A stretch of DNA of 64,000 nt. Source: Flavisphingopyxis sp963800335 (GTDB lineage: Bacteria > Pseudomonadota > Alphaproteobacteria > Sphingomonadales > Sphingomonadaceae). Shown here in pieces: positions 1 through 8,376 of the stretch (within the stretch, counting starts at the first letter, position 1; every line of letters starts with the position of its first letter). The translations under genes were made by a program, and so were the position numbers. Location of the stretch: positions 30,412-94,411 of the forward strand of contig CAWDAN010000006.1 of the NCBI GenBank assembly GCA_963800335.1. The letters run 5' to 3'. The notes below the pieces were generated by a model. That model made no database searches, was not told where the DNA came from, and saw only the letters and a list, made by a program, of their open reading frames with translations.

Positions 1-413
1 TGTTCGTCAACGACAGCAAGGCGACCAACGCCGCGAGCGCCGCACCCGCGCTCGCCGCCTGGCCGCCGATGCCCAATCCGCGCATCCACTGGATCGTCGG
101 CGGCATCGCCAAGGAAGAGGGGCTGGGCGAGTGCGGCGACTGGATCGGCCATGTCGCGCGCGCCTATACGATCGGCGAATCGGGCGCGATGTTCGCCGCC
201 GCGCTCAACGGGCGCGTCGCGGTCGAGGAATGCGAAATGCTCGGCACCGCGGTCAAGCACGCGATCGATCGCGCCAGGCCCGGCGATGTCGTCCTGCTCT
301 CGCCCGCCTGCGCATCGTTCGACCAGTTCAAGGATTACGAAGCGCGCGGCGATGCGTTTCGTGCGCTGACCGCTTCGCTTGCGCCCGGTGCGCGCCCGGT
401 GGCGCCGCGATGA
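1..413 (+). CDS. murD: UDP-N-acetylmuramoylalanine--D-glutamate ligase (MurD), C-terminal part only
   Basis: The window opens inside this gene, and 136 codons are read from base 3. MurD is the cytoplasmic ligase that adds D-glutamate to UDP-MurNAc-L-alanine. The fragment begins with VNDSKATN, the conserved DSKATN motif of the MurD C-terminal ligase domain, followed by a GGIAKEEGL stretch and a closing LLSPACASFDQFKDYEARGD segment that is typical of the MurD end. Its TGA overlaps the ATG of ftsW by 4 bases, which indicates translational coupling inside the dcw operon. The N-terminal UDP-binding and central ATP-binding domains lie before the window. Confidence 0.95.
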   Translation, partial: FVNDSKATNAASAAPALAAWPPMPNPRIHWIVGGIAKEEGLGECGDWIGHVARAYTIGESGAMFAAALNGRVAVEECEMLGTAVKHAIDRARPGDVVLLSPACASFDQFKDYEARGDAFRALTASLAPGARPVAPR

Positions 414-1651
414 GCGACGATCGCCCGCAACCGCGCCGCCGCGTTACGCCTGTTGCCGCGCCTCTGTTCGGCGGGGCCAAGCCGCATAGCGGGCCGCGCC
501 TCAGCCGCGCCGATCGCAGTGCGCTGGGCATCTGGTTCTGGGAAATCGACCGCGTCCTGCTGCTGTTGCTGACGATCCTGATCGCGATCGGCCTCGTCGC
601 GGTAGCTGCCGCTTCGCCCGTCGCGGCGGCCAAGCAGTCGACCGCGGCGACGACGATCGCGCCGCTTTATTATCTCTATCGGCAGATCCTGTGGGTGCTC
701 GTCGCGGTTCCCGCGATGCTGGTCGTGTCGATGCTGCCGCGTGCGCAGGCCCGCCGGCTCGCCATTTATGCGACGCTGGTTTTCCTCGCGCTGCTGTTCC
801 TCGTCCCGATCCTCGGGACGACGGTCAACGGTGCCGCCCGCTGGATCGGCAGCGGCGTGTTCCGCCTCCAGCCGTCGGAGTTCCTCAAGCCGTTCTTCGT
901 CGTCACGCTCGCCTGGACGCTGTCGCTCAAGGTCGAGGATGACAGCCTGCCGGTCGTGCCGCTGTCGTTCGCGCTGACCACCGTCATCGCGCTGCTGCTG
1001 CTCAACCAGCCCGATCTCGGCCAGACGATCATCTTCTGTTCGAGCTGGCTGGTCCTGATGGTCGTTGCCGGCATGTCGTTCCGGATCGTCGGCGGATTGA
1101 TCGGCGCAGGGCTCGCCGGGCTCGTTTCGGCCTATTTCTTCTATCCCGTCGCGACGACGCGGATCGACATCTGGCTGTTCGGCGAGGGCGACAGCTTCCA
1201 GGTCGAAAAGGCGCATGCGGCGCTGACCGGCGGCGGGTTGATCGGTACCGGGCCGGGCGCGGGAATTGCCAAGTTCGCGCTGCCCGAGGCGCATACCGAT
1301 TATATCTTCTCGGTGATCGGCGAGGAATTCGGCCTGATCGCCTGCGTCGCGATCGCCTGCCTCTATCTTGCGATCATCATCCGCGTCCTGCTGCGCCTGC
1401 TCGACGAGGAAGACCAGTTCACGATCCTCGCGGTCGCGGGCCTCGTGACGCAATTCGGCGGGCAGGCGATCATCAACATGGCGGTCAATACGCAGCTGTT
1501 TCCGTCGAAGGGGATGACCTTGCCGTTTATCAGCTATGGCGGCTCGTCATTGATCGCGCTCGGGCTCGGCATGGGTTTGCTGTTGTCACTGACCCGCCGC
1601 AATCCCTATCTGTCGCGTTCCACCCTCGACAACGACTGGAATCCGCAATGA
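410..1651 (+). CDS. ftsW: FtsW, septal peptidoglycan polymerase (SEDS family)
   Basis: 413-residue multi-spanning inner-membrane protein. FtsW is the SEDS glycosyltransferase that polymerises septal peptidoglycan from lipid II together with its partner penicillin-binding protein. Visible family marks are NGAARWIG followed by QPSEFLKP in the middle of the protein and PFISYGGSS near the C terminus. About ten hydrophobic segments follow a roughly 45-residue basic cytoplasmic N terminus. I chose the ATG at 410 because it overlaps the murD stop as ATGA; in-frame starts further upstream would lie deep inside murD. The stop overlaps murG by 4 bases. Confidence 0.95.
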   Translation: MSDDRPQPRRRVTPVAAPLFGGAKPHSGPRLSRADRSALGIWFWEIDRVLLLLLTILIAIGLVAVAAASPVAAAKQSTAATTIAPLYYLYRQILWVLVAVPAMLVVSMLPRAQARRLAIYATLVFLALLFLVPILGTTVNGAARWIGSGVFRLQPSEFLKPFFVVTLAWTLSLKVEDDSLPVVPLSFALTTVIALLLLNQPDLGQTIIFCSSWLVLMVVAGMSFRIVGGLIGAGLAGLVSAYFFYPVATTRIDIWLFGEGDSFQVEKAHAALTGGGLIGTGPGAGIAKFALPEAHTDYIFSVIGEEFGLIACVAIACLYLAIIIRVLLRLLDEEDQFTILAVAGLVTQFGGQAIINMAVNTQLFPSKGMTLPFISYGGSSLIALGLGMGLLLSLTRRNPYLSRSTLDNDWNPQ

Positions 1652-2808
1652 GTGTCAGCCGCCATTATGTTCTCGCCGCGGGCGGTACCGGGGGGCACAT
1701 GATCCCCGCCTACGCGCTCGGCGAAGAGCTGATCGCGCGCGGCCATCACGTCGCGCTGATCACCGACGAGCGCGGCGCGAAGATTCCCGGCGCGTTCGAA
1801 AAGGGCCAGGTCCACATGCTGCCCGCCGGACGGTTCGCGGGCGGGCCGATCGGCTGGCTCAAGGCGCTGATCGGTATCAAGCGCGGGCGCGACATGGCGC
1901 TGCGCCTTTATGACACCTTCCAGCCGACCGCGGTGATCGGCTTTGGCGGCTATCCTGCGCTGCCCGCGCTGCTCGCTGCGCGCAAGGCAGGGGTGGCGAC
2001 GCTGGTCCACGAACAGAACGCCGTGCTGGGCCGGGTCAATCGCCTCGTCGCCAAGCAGGTCGATGCCATCGCGACCTCGTTCGAGAGCGTCGAGCGGGTC
2101 CCGGCCAAGGCGCGCAGCAAGGTCCACCTCGTCGGCAATCCGGTGCGCGAGAGCGTCGTCGCGCTGAGGGGAAAGGGATTTCCGGCCTATGACGAACACG
2201 GCGTGCTGCGGATCCTGGTGACCGGCGGCAGCCAGGGCGCGAGCATCCTGTCCGAAGTCGTTCCCGATGGCCTGGCGCTGCTTCCCGAGGGTTTGCGCTC
2301 GCGCTTGCAGGTCACGCAGCAGTGCCGCGCCGAAGATATCGACGCGGTGCGCGAACGCTATGCCGCGTTCGGCATCGCCGCCGACCTTGCCACCTATCTC
2401 GAGGATTTGCCCGAGCGGCTGGGCTGGTCGCATCTCGTCATCGCCCGCGCTGGCGCATCGACGCTGGCCGAGCTGACCGCTGCCGGACGGCCCGCGGTGC
2501 TCGTGCCGCTGCCGGGCGCGACCGACGATCACCAGAGCGTCAACGCGCGCGAAATGGTTGCCGCTGGCGCCGCGCGGGCGATCCCGCAACGCGCCTTTAC
2601 CGCCAAGGAGCTCGCCAAGCAGGTGCAGAAACTCGCGCTGTCGCCCTCCGCGCTCGCCAACGCAGCGATGCGTTCGCTAGAATGCGGTCGCCCGAACGCT
2701 ACGCGCGACCTTGCCGACCTCGTCGAAAATGCCGGAGGCGAACCGTTGATGGACGTCATCCGGATCGAACGCGGCACGCCTTCGGCCAGCGGAGCACTTG
2801 CGACATGA
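1648..2808 (+). CDS. murG: MurG, UDP-GlcNAc--lipid I GlcNAc transferase
   Basis: 386 residues. MurG is a peripheral inner-membrane glycosyltransferase that converts lipid I to lipid II. The N terminus carries the GGTGGH loop (AAGGTGGHMIPAYALG), and the C-terminal domain has RAGASTLAELTAAGRPAVLVPLP followed by DDHQSVNA, which forms the UDP-GlcNAc site in this family. The length is slightly above the usual 355-365 because of a short C-terminal tail of about 25 residues that looks unstructured. The start ATG overlaps the ftsW stop, and the stop overlaps the murC start. Confidence 0.95.
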   Translation: MSVSRHYVLAAGGTGGHMIPAYALGEELIARGHHVALITDERGAKIPGAFEKGQVHMLPAGRFAGGPIGWLKALIGIKRGRDMALRLYDTFQPTAVIGFGGYPALPALLAARKAGVATLVHEQNAVLGRVNRLVAKQVDAIATSFESVERVPAKARSKVHLVGNPVRESVVALRGKGFPAYDEHGVLRILVTGGSQGASILSEVVPDGLALLPEGLRSRLQVTQQCRAEDIDAVRERYAAFGIAADLATYLEDLPERLGWSHLVIARAGASTLAELTAAGRPAVLVPLPGATDDHQSVNAREMVAAGAARAIPQRAFTAKELAKQVQKLALSPSALANAAMRSLECGRPNATRDLADLVENAGGEPLMDVIRIERGTPSASGALAT

Positions 2809-4238
2809 AGGCTGTTGGTACCGACATCGGGATGATCCATTTCATCGGCATTGGCGGCATCGGCATGTCGGGCATCGCCGAGGTGATGCACAATCTCGGC
2901 TATGCCGTGCAGGGCAGCGACATCGCCGACAGCTATGTCACCGAAGGCCTGCGCGCCAAGGGCATCGCGATCGCGATCGGCCACGACCCCGAAAATCTCG
3001 GCGAGGCGGCGGTGGTCGTCACCTCGACTGCGGTGCGGCGCGGCAATCCCGAGGTCGAGGCGGCGCTCGCCCGGCGCATCCCGATCGTTCGCCGCGCAGA
3101 AATGCTCGCCGAGCTGATGCGCCTCAAATCGACCGTCGCGATCGCCGGCACGCACGGCAAGACGACGACGACCTCGATGGTCGCGGCGATCCTCGATGCC
3201 GGCGGGATCGACCCGACGGTGATCAACGGCGGCATCATCAACAGCTACGGCTCGAACGCCCGGCTTGGTGCGAGCGACTGGATGGTCGTCGAGGCCGACG
3301 AGAGCGACGGCAGTTTCCTGCGGCTCGACGGGACGATCGCGGTCGTCACCAACATCGATCCCGAGCATCTCGATCACTATGGCGACTTCGACAAGGCCAA
3401 GGAGGCCTATATCGAATTCATCGAGAACGTGCCCTTCTACGGCGCTGCGATCCTCTGTCTCGACCATCCCGAGGTCCAGGCGATCATTCCGCGCATCCGC
3501 GACCGGCGGATCGTCACCTACGGCTTTTCGGCGCAGGCCGATGTCCGCGGGGTCAACATCCAGCCGGCGCTCGGCGGCAACCGCTTCGACGTCGTCGTGC
3601 GCGATCGCGACGGCGGCGAACGCACGATCGAGGGCGTCTCGCTGCCGATGTCGGGCCGCCACAACGTGCAGAACGCGCTCGCGGCGGTCGCGGTCGCGCT
3701 CCACATGGGCTGTTCGGACGATGTCGTGTGCAACGGCTTTGCCAATTTCGACGGGGTCAAACGGCGCTTTACCAAGGTCGGCCAGATCGCCTGCGGCGAC
3801 GGCTGCGCGCTCGTCATCGACGATTATGCCCACCATCCGGTCGAGATCCGTGCGGTGCTGTCGGCGGCGCGCGAGGGGCTCGTCGGCCAGCCGGGCGGGC
3901 GCGTTATCGCGGTCGTCCAGCCGCACCGGTTTTCGCGGCTCGGCGATCTGATGGACGAGTTCCGCCAGGCGTTCAACGATGCCGATGCGGTCTATGCGCT
4001 GCCCGTCTACGCTGCGGGCGAGGACCCGATTGAAGGGATCAATTCCGAAGCGCTGGTCGCGGGGCTGCGCGATCGCGGTCACCACGCCGCATACGCCGTT
4101 GCCTCGCCCGAGGACCTCGCCGAGCGTCTCGCCGACGAGGTCAAGGCGGGCGATTTCGTCGTCTGCCTCGGCGCGGGCGACATTACCAGGACCGCCGCGG
4201 GCCTTGCCGATGCGATCCACGCGGTGAAGGCGCGATGA
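2805..4238 (+). CDS. murC: UDP-N-acetylmuramate--L-alanine ligase
   Basis: 477 residues. MurC attaches L-alanine to UDP-MurNAc, the first amino-acid step of the stem peptide, in the cytoplasm. The N-terminal glycine-rich UDP-binding motif reads IHFIGIGGIGMSGIAE, the ATP loop is GTHGKTTTTSM around residue 115, and DDYAHHPVEI marks the C-terminal domain. A longer open frame extends upstream through murG, but the ATG at 2805 overlaps the murG TGA and begins right at the conserved family start. The stop overlaps the murB start by 4 bases. Confidence 0.96.
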   Translation: MKAVGTDIGMIHFIGIGGIGMSGIAEVMHNLGYAVQGSDIADSYVTEGLRAKGIAIAIGHDPENLGEAAVVVTSTAVRRGNPEVEAALARRIPIVRRAEMLAELMRLKSTVAIAGTHGKTTTTSMVAAILDAGGIDPTVINGGIINSYGSNARLGASDWMVVEADESDGSFLRLDGTIAVVTNIDPEHLDHYGDFDKAKEAYIEFIENVPFYGAAILCLDHPEVQAIIPRIRDRRIVTYGFSAQADVRGVNIQPALGGNRFDVVVRDRDGGERTIEGVSLPMSGRHNVQNALAAVAVALHMGCSDDVVCNGFANFDGVKRRFTKVGQIACGDGCALVIDDYAHHPVEIRAVLSAAREGLVGQPGGRVIAVVQPHRFSRLGDLMDEFRQAFNDADAVYALPVYAAGEDPIEGINSEALVAGLRDRGHHAAYAVASPEDLAERLADEVKAGDFVVCLGAGDITRTAAGLADAIHAVKAR

Positions 4239-5138
4239 TGGCTGACCTTGCCGAAATGCCTGCCGTCCGGGGCAAGCTCACGCCCGACGCACCGCTGGCG
4301 CCGCTCGTCTGGTTCAAGGCGGGTGGCCGCGCCGACTGGCTGTTCGAACCCAAGGATGCCGACGACCTCGCCGATTTCCTGCGCGCGCTCGATCCCGCCA
4401 TGCCCGTCATGGGCCTCGGCCTGGGGTCGAACCTGATCGTCCGCGACGGCGGCGTCCGCGGGGTTGTCGTTCGGCTTGCCAAGCCGATGGGCGCGATCGA
4501 AGCGCTCGACGCAGACGACCTTGCGCTGCGGCGGCGGTGCGTCGGGGATCGCGGTCTCGTCTGCGGCGCGCGATGCGGGCATCGCGGGGCTCGAGTTCCT
4601 GCGCGGCATTCCCGGCACCGTCGGCGGCTTCGTCCGCATGAACGGCGGCGCCTATGGCCGCGAGGTCGCCGATGTGCTGGTCGAAGCGGAGATCGTCCTG
4701 CGCTCGGGCGAGCGGCGCACGCTGGCCTGTTCAGAGCTTGGCTACAGCTATCGCCACAGCGAGCTGCCCGATCAGGCGATCGTTGTTGCTGCAACTCTGC
4801 GCGGAACTCCGGGAGACAAGACAGCGATCCAGGCCGAAATGGACCGCATCGCCGAAGCGCGCGAGGCGACGCAGCCGCTGCGCACCAAGACCGGCGGATC
4901 GACCTTCAAGAATCCCGATGGCGACAAGGCGTGGCGGCTGGTCGATGATGCCGGCTGTCGCGGATTGACGATCGGCGGCGCACAGGTCAGCGAGAAACAC
5001 TGCAATTTCCTGATCAACACCGGCGATGCGTCGTCGGCGGAGATCGAGGCTCTGGGCGAAGAGGTAAGACGGCGCGTGAAGGACAAGGCTGGGGTTGAGC
5101 TGCATTGGGAAATCCAGCGCGTGGGGGACCGGGCATGA
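4235..5138 (+). CDS. murB: UDP-N-acetylenolpyruvoylglucosamine reductase (MurB), reading frame interrupted by a one-base indel
   Basis: MurB is the FAD/NADPH enzyme that reduces UDP-GlcNAc-enolpyruvate to UDP-MurNAc. The first part (MADLAEMPAVRGKL... GLGSNLIVRDGGVRG) reads in one frame to about 4520. The rest (RCGGGASGIAVSSAARDAG, then IPGTVGGFVRMNGGAYG, TGGSTFKNP, SEKHCNFLINTG) continues one base later. Removing one C at about 4519-4521 (GACGACCTTG read as GACGACTTG) restores a single protein of about 300 residues with all FAD and substrate motifs. Because murB is normally essential and single copy, I infer a sequencing or assembly error rather than a real null allele. The ends overlap murC and ddl by 4 bases each. 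Confidence 0.9.
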
Positions 5139-6076
5139 GCCGCGGGCCCTGGCATGTCGCGGTCCTGATGGGCGGCTGGAGCCATGAGCGCGAGGTGTCG
5201 CTGATGAGCGGCAACGGCGTCGCCGACGCGCTCGAAAGCCGTGGCCATCGCGTCACGCGGATCGACATGGACCGCAACGTCGCCGCGACGATCGCGGGCG
5301 CGCGGCCCGACTGCGTGTTCAATGCGCTGCACGGCGTTCCCGGCGAGGACGGGTCGGTCCAGGGCATGCTCGACCTGATGGGCGTGCCCTATACGCATTC
5401 GGGGCTCGTCACCTCGGTCATCGCGATCGACAAGGAACTGACCAAGCAGCGGCTCGTGCCGCACGGCATCCCGATGCCCAAGGGTCGGATCGTCGCGTCG
5501 GACAGCCTTTACGACGGCGATCCCTTGCCGCGCCCCTATGTCCTGAAACCCGTCAACGAGGGCTCTTCGGTCGGCGTCGCGATCGTCACCGAGGCGAGCA
5601 ATTATGGCAACCCCATCGCGCGCGACGCCAAGGGTCCGTGGCAGGAATTTCCCGAACTGCTCGCCGAGCCGTTCGTCGCGGGGCATGAGCTGACCGTCGC
5701 GGTCGTCGGCGGCAAGGCGCTGGCGGTGACCGAACTCAAGCCGACGCAGGGCTTTTACGATTACGACGCCAAATATACCGATGGCCTGACGCAGCATGTC
5801 TGCCCCGCCGAGATCGACACTGAGATCGCCGACTATATGATGGAGCTGGCGATGCGCGCGCACGAACTGCTCGGCTGCAAGGGACCGTCGCGCTCTGATT
5901 TCCGCTGGGATGAAACGAAGGGCAAAGACGGCATCTTCCTGCTCGAAACCAACACCCAGCCGGGCATGACGCCGCTGAGCCTCGTTCCCGAACAGGCGAA
6001 ATATGCCGGGATCGATTATGCCGAGCTGGTCGAACGGATCGTCGAGGAGGCGCTGGCCGGCGCCGAGGCGCGATGA
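5135..6076 (+). CDS. ddl: D-alanine--D-alanine ligase
   Basis: 313 residues, ATP-grasp fold. Ddl makes the D-Ala-D-Ala dipeptide for the peptidoglycan stem. Visible motifs are VAVLMGGWSHEREVSLMSG at the N terminus, KPVNEGSSVGVAIV in the ATP-binding lobe and LLETNTQPGMTPLSLVPEQA near the C terminus, which contains the Mg2+-binding and transition-state residues. The ATG at 5135 overlaps the murB TGA, and the stop overlaps ftsQ by 4 bases. Placement between murB and ftsQ is the usual alphaproteobacterial dcw order. Confidence 0.95.
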   Translation: MSRGPWHVAVLMGGWSHEREVSLMSGNGVADALESRGHRVTRIDMDRNVAATIAGARPDCVFNALHGVPGEDGSVQGMLDLMGVPYTHSGLVTSVIAIDKELTKQRLVPHGIPMPKGRIVASDSLYDGDPLPRPYVLKPVNEGSSVGVAIVTEASNYGNPIARDAKGPWQEFPELLAEPFVAGHELTVAVVGGKALAVTELKPTQGFYDYDAKYTDGLTQHVCPAEIDTEIADYMMELAMRAHELLGCKGPSRSDFRWDETKGKDGIFLLETNTQPGMTPLSLVPEQAKYAGIDYAELVERIVEEALAGAEAR

Positions 6077-6978
6077 CGACCGCGAAGATCAAGCGCGGCA
6101 AGCGGGCCAAGCCGGCGCCGCGGCGCAAACCTGCGCGGCGCAAGACGCAAGGGTCGCGCGTCGATGCGGTGCTGGGTGCGCTGCCGATCAGCCGGGAGAC
6201 GCTGCAACGCATCGCGACGCTGGTGATCCTGTCGCTGCTCGTCGTCCTTGTCGTCGTCGCTGCCAATGTCAGCGGCGTATCGGCGAAGATCGCCGAGGAG
6301 GCCGAAAAGGCGGTCGGTCGCGCCGGATTCGAGGTGCGCCGGGTCGAGGTCGTCGGGGTCGACCGGATCGACCAGGCGAAGGTCTATGAAATCGCGCTCA
6401 ACCAGCGCAATCGCTCGATGGCGGCGGTCGATCTCGACGAGGTCCGCCGCGACCTCATGCAATATGGCTGGATCGCCGATGCGCGCGTCTCGCGCCGGCT
6501 GCCCGATACGCTCGTCGTCGATATCGTCGAGCGCACGCCCTCGGCTGTGTGGCAGAACAACCGGAAACTCGCGCTGATCGACAAGAACGGCGTCGTGCTC
6601 GAGCGCGTCAATGCGCGCAACGCGCCCGACCTGCCGCTCGTCATCGGCCCCAATGCCAATCGCCAGACCAAACAGCTCGACAAGCTGCTCGAGGAAGTGC
6701 CCGCGCTAAGGCCACTGGTCGCAGGCGCGACCTGGGTCGGTAACCGGCGCTGGGACCTGCGCTTCCAGTCGGGCGAAACGCTCGCGCTGCCCGAAGGCGA
6801 TGGCGAGGCCAAGGCGGCGCTGATCGACTTTGCCCGGATGGACGGGGCCAATCGCCTGCTCGGCCGCGGTATCGTCCGCTTCGACATGCGCGATCCCGAC
6901 AAGTTCGTCTTCCTGCCCGGCGAGCGTGTCGCGCCCAAGCCCGTGGCCAAACCCGCCACCGACAGCGGCGAGGAGTAA
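6073..6978 (+). CDS. ftsQ: Cell division protein FtsQ
   Basis: 301 residues. FtsQ is a bitopic inner-membrane protein that links early and late divisome proteins. The N terminus is a strongly basic cytoplasmic tail (KRGKRAKPAPRRKPARRK), followed by one transmembrane helix at about residues 45-66 (TLVILSLLVVLVVVAANV). The POTRA domain begins with FEVRRVEVVGVDRI, and the FtsQ/DivIB beta domain follows (RLPDTLVVDIVERTPSAVWQ). The C-terminal tail is rich in proline and lysine. It overlaps ddl by 4 bases, and ftsA follows after 3 bases. Confidence 0.93.
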   Translation: MTTAKIKRGKRAKPAPRRKPARRKTQGSRVDAVLGALPISRETLQRIATLVILSLLVVLVVVAANVSGVSAKIAEEAEKAVGRAGFEVRRVEVVGVDRIDQAKVYEIALNQRNRSMAAVDLDEVRRDLMQYGWIADARVSRRLPDTLVVDIVERTPSAVWQNNRKLALIDKNGVVLERVNARNAPDLPLVIGPNANRQTKQLDKLLEEVPALRPLVAGATWVGNRRWDLRFQSGETLALPEGDGEAKAALIDFARMDGANRLLGRGIVRFDMRDPDKFVFLPGERVAPKPVAKPATDSGEE

Positions 6979-6981
6979 GCC

Positions 6982-8235
6982 ATGGCCGCTGCGCGCTACG
7001 AACGCCTGTTTACCGGCATCGACATCGGATCGGCCAAGGTCTGCGCGCTGATCGCGGGCGAGGACGAGGGCGGCCGGCTGACCGTGCTCGGCACCGGCCA
7101 GCGGCAGAGCCAGGGAATCAAGCGCGGCTATGTCGTCGATCGCGACAAGGCCGAACAGGCGGTACGCGAAGCGATCGAGCAGGCCGAACGGATCGCCGGC
7201 ATCAATATCGAGCATGTCTGGGTTGGTTTTTCGGCGGGCAGCCTGTCGAGCGATACCGCGCGCGCCGAGGTCGAACTGTCGGGCCATCGCGTCGAACAGG
7301 AGGACGTCGATGCGCTGTTCGCGGCGGGGCGCGCGTCGATCGATCCCGAAGGGCGGATGATCCTCCATGCCGAACCCGCGCTCTACACGCTCGACGATCT
7401 CGCAGGCGTGAGCAGCCCGATCGGTCTCCACGCCGACAAGCTTGGCGTCGATATCCATATTGTCCTCGCCGACGGCCCGCCCGTTCGCAATCTCGAAATG
7501 TGCGTCCGCGCGGCGCATCTCGATGTCAAATCGATCGTCGCCGCGCCCGTCGCGACCGGCTTGGCCTGCCTGTCCGAAGAGGAACGCGACCTCGGCGTCG
7601 CGCTCGTCGAGATCGGTGCGGCGGTGACCAACATCTCGCTGTTCGCCGGGGGCATGCTCGTCGCCTTGTCATCGCTGCCATTCGGCGCGGGCGAGATCAC
7701 CGACGATATCGCCAGCGCGTTCGGTATTCGCCGCAGCCAGGCCGAGCGGATGAAATGCTTCTACGGTTCGGCAATGCCGAGCCCGCGCGACAACAACGAC
7801 ATGGTCGATATCGAGGCGGGCGACAGCGGCCAGCCGCGCCGGCAGATCACGCGTGCACAGCTGATCACCGTCATTCGCGAACGGCTCGACCACATGATCG
7901 GCGAAATCGGCAAGTGTCTCAAGGAGATGGGCTTTAGTGGCCCGGTCGGGCGCCAGGTCGTCCTCGCCGGCGGCGGCGCCGACATGAAGGGCATGGCCGA
8001 CTATGCGCAGGGCGCGCTCGGCCGGTCGGTGCGGATCGGTCGCCCGCGTGGCCTGTCGTCGCTGCCCGAGGCGCACAGCGGCCCGGCCTTTGTGACGATG
8101 GCGGGGCTGGTGCTCTACGCGGCGAAGGACCCGATCGACCTGCGCCGGATCGGCACGCGCAATATCGACGAGACCGCCGACGGCGGCGGTCCGGTCCTGG
8201 CGCGGCTGATGAAGGCGTTCCGGCGGAATTTTTAG
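6982..8235 (+). CDS. ftsA: Cell division protein FtsA
   Basis: 417 residues. FtsA is an actin-like ATPase that tethers FtsZ to the membrane. The phosphate-1 region reads GIDIGSAKVCALIAGE, the SHS2 domain covers about residues 80-160, and VVLAGGGADMKGMADYA is the adenosine motif. The C terminus, RLMKAFRRNF, is the amphipathic membrane-targeting helix typical of FtsA. The gene follows ftsQ after 3 bases and is separated from ftsZ by 141 bases. Confidence 0.95.
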   Translation: MAAARYERLFTGIDIGSAKVCALIAGEDEGGRLTVLGTGQRQSQGIKRGYVVDRDKAEQAVREAIEQAERIAGINIEHVWVGFSAGSLSSDTARAEVELSGHRVEQEDVDALFAAGRASIDPEGRMILHAEPALYTLDDLAGVSSPIGLHADKLGVDIHIVLADGPPVRNLEMCVRAAHLDVKSIVAAPVATGLACLSEEERDLGVALVEIGAAVTNISLFAGGMLVALSSLPFGAGEITDDIASAFGIRRSQAERMKCFYGSAMPSPRDNNDMVDIEAGDSGQPRRQITRAQLITVIRERLDHMIGEIGKCLKEMGFSGPVGRQVVLAGGGADMKGMADYAQGALGRSVRIGRPRGLSSLPEAHSGPAFVTMAGLVLYAAKDPIDLRRIGTRNIDETADGGGPVLARLMKAFRRNF

Positions 8236-8268
8236 GCCAAACGATGCAATAAGGTTAATTTTTATGGT

Positions 8269-8298
8269 GATTCCGGCCCTCGTTTAGTGCATTGATTC
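8269..8298. promoter_or_regulatory. Two GANTC sites in the ftsA-ftsZ gap
   Basis: Two GATTC pentamers at 8269-8273 and 8294-8298 lie 25 bases apart in the 141-base ftsA-ftsZ gap. GANTC is the target of the cell-cycle DNA methyltransferase CcrM of alphaproteobacteria, and in Caulobacter ftsZ is a known CcrM-affected gene. The surrounding DNA is locally AT-richer, as expected for a promoter. The sites are seen directly; the regulatory role is inference. Confidence 0.4.
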
Positions 8299-8376
8299 CG
8301 CAACCGTTGCGCGGCGCGCGCGATGCACCAGTGAACAGTCCCGGCCAGACCGGCGGGCGAGGGGAGAATTCAGGCC

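Noticed and set aside
2529..4220. A 563-codon open frame opposite to murG-murC
   Set aside because: It is an antisense shadow of two well-supported genes and has low-complexity Arg/Asp composition.
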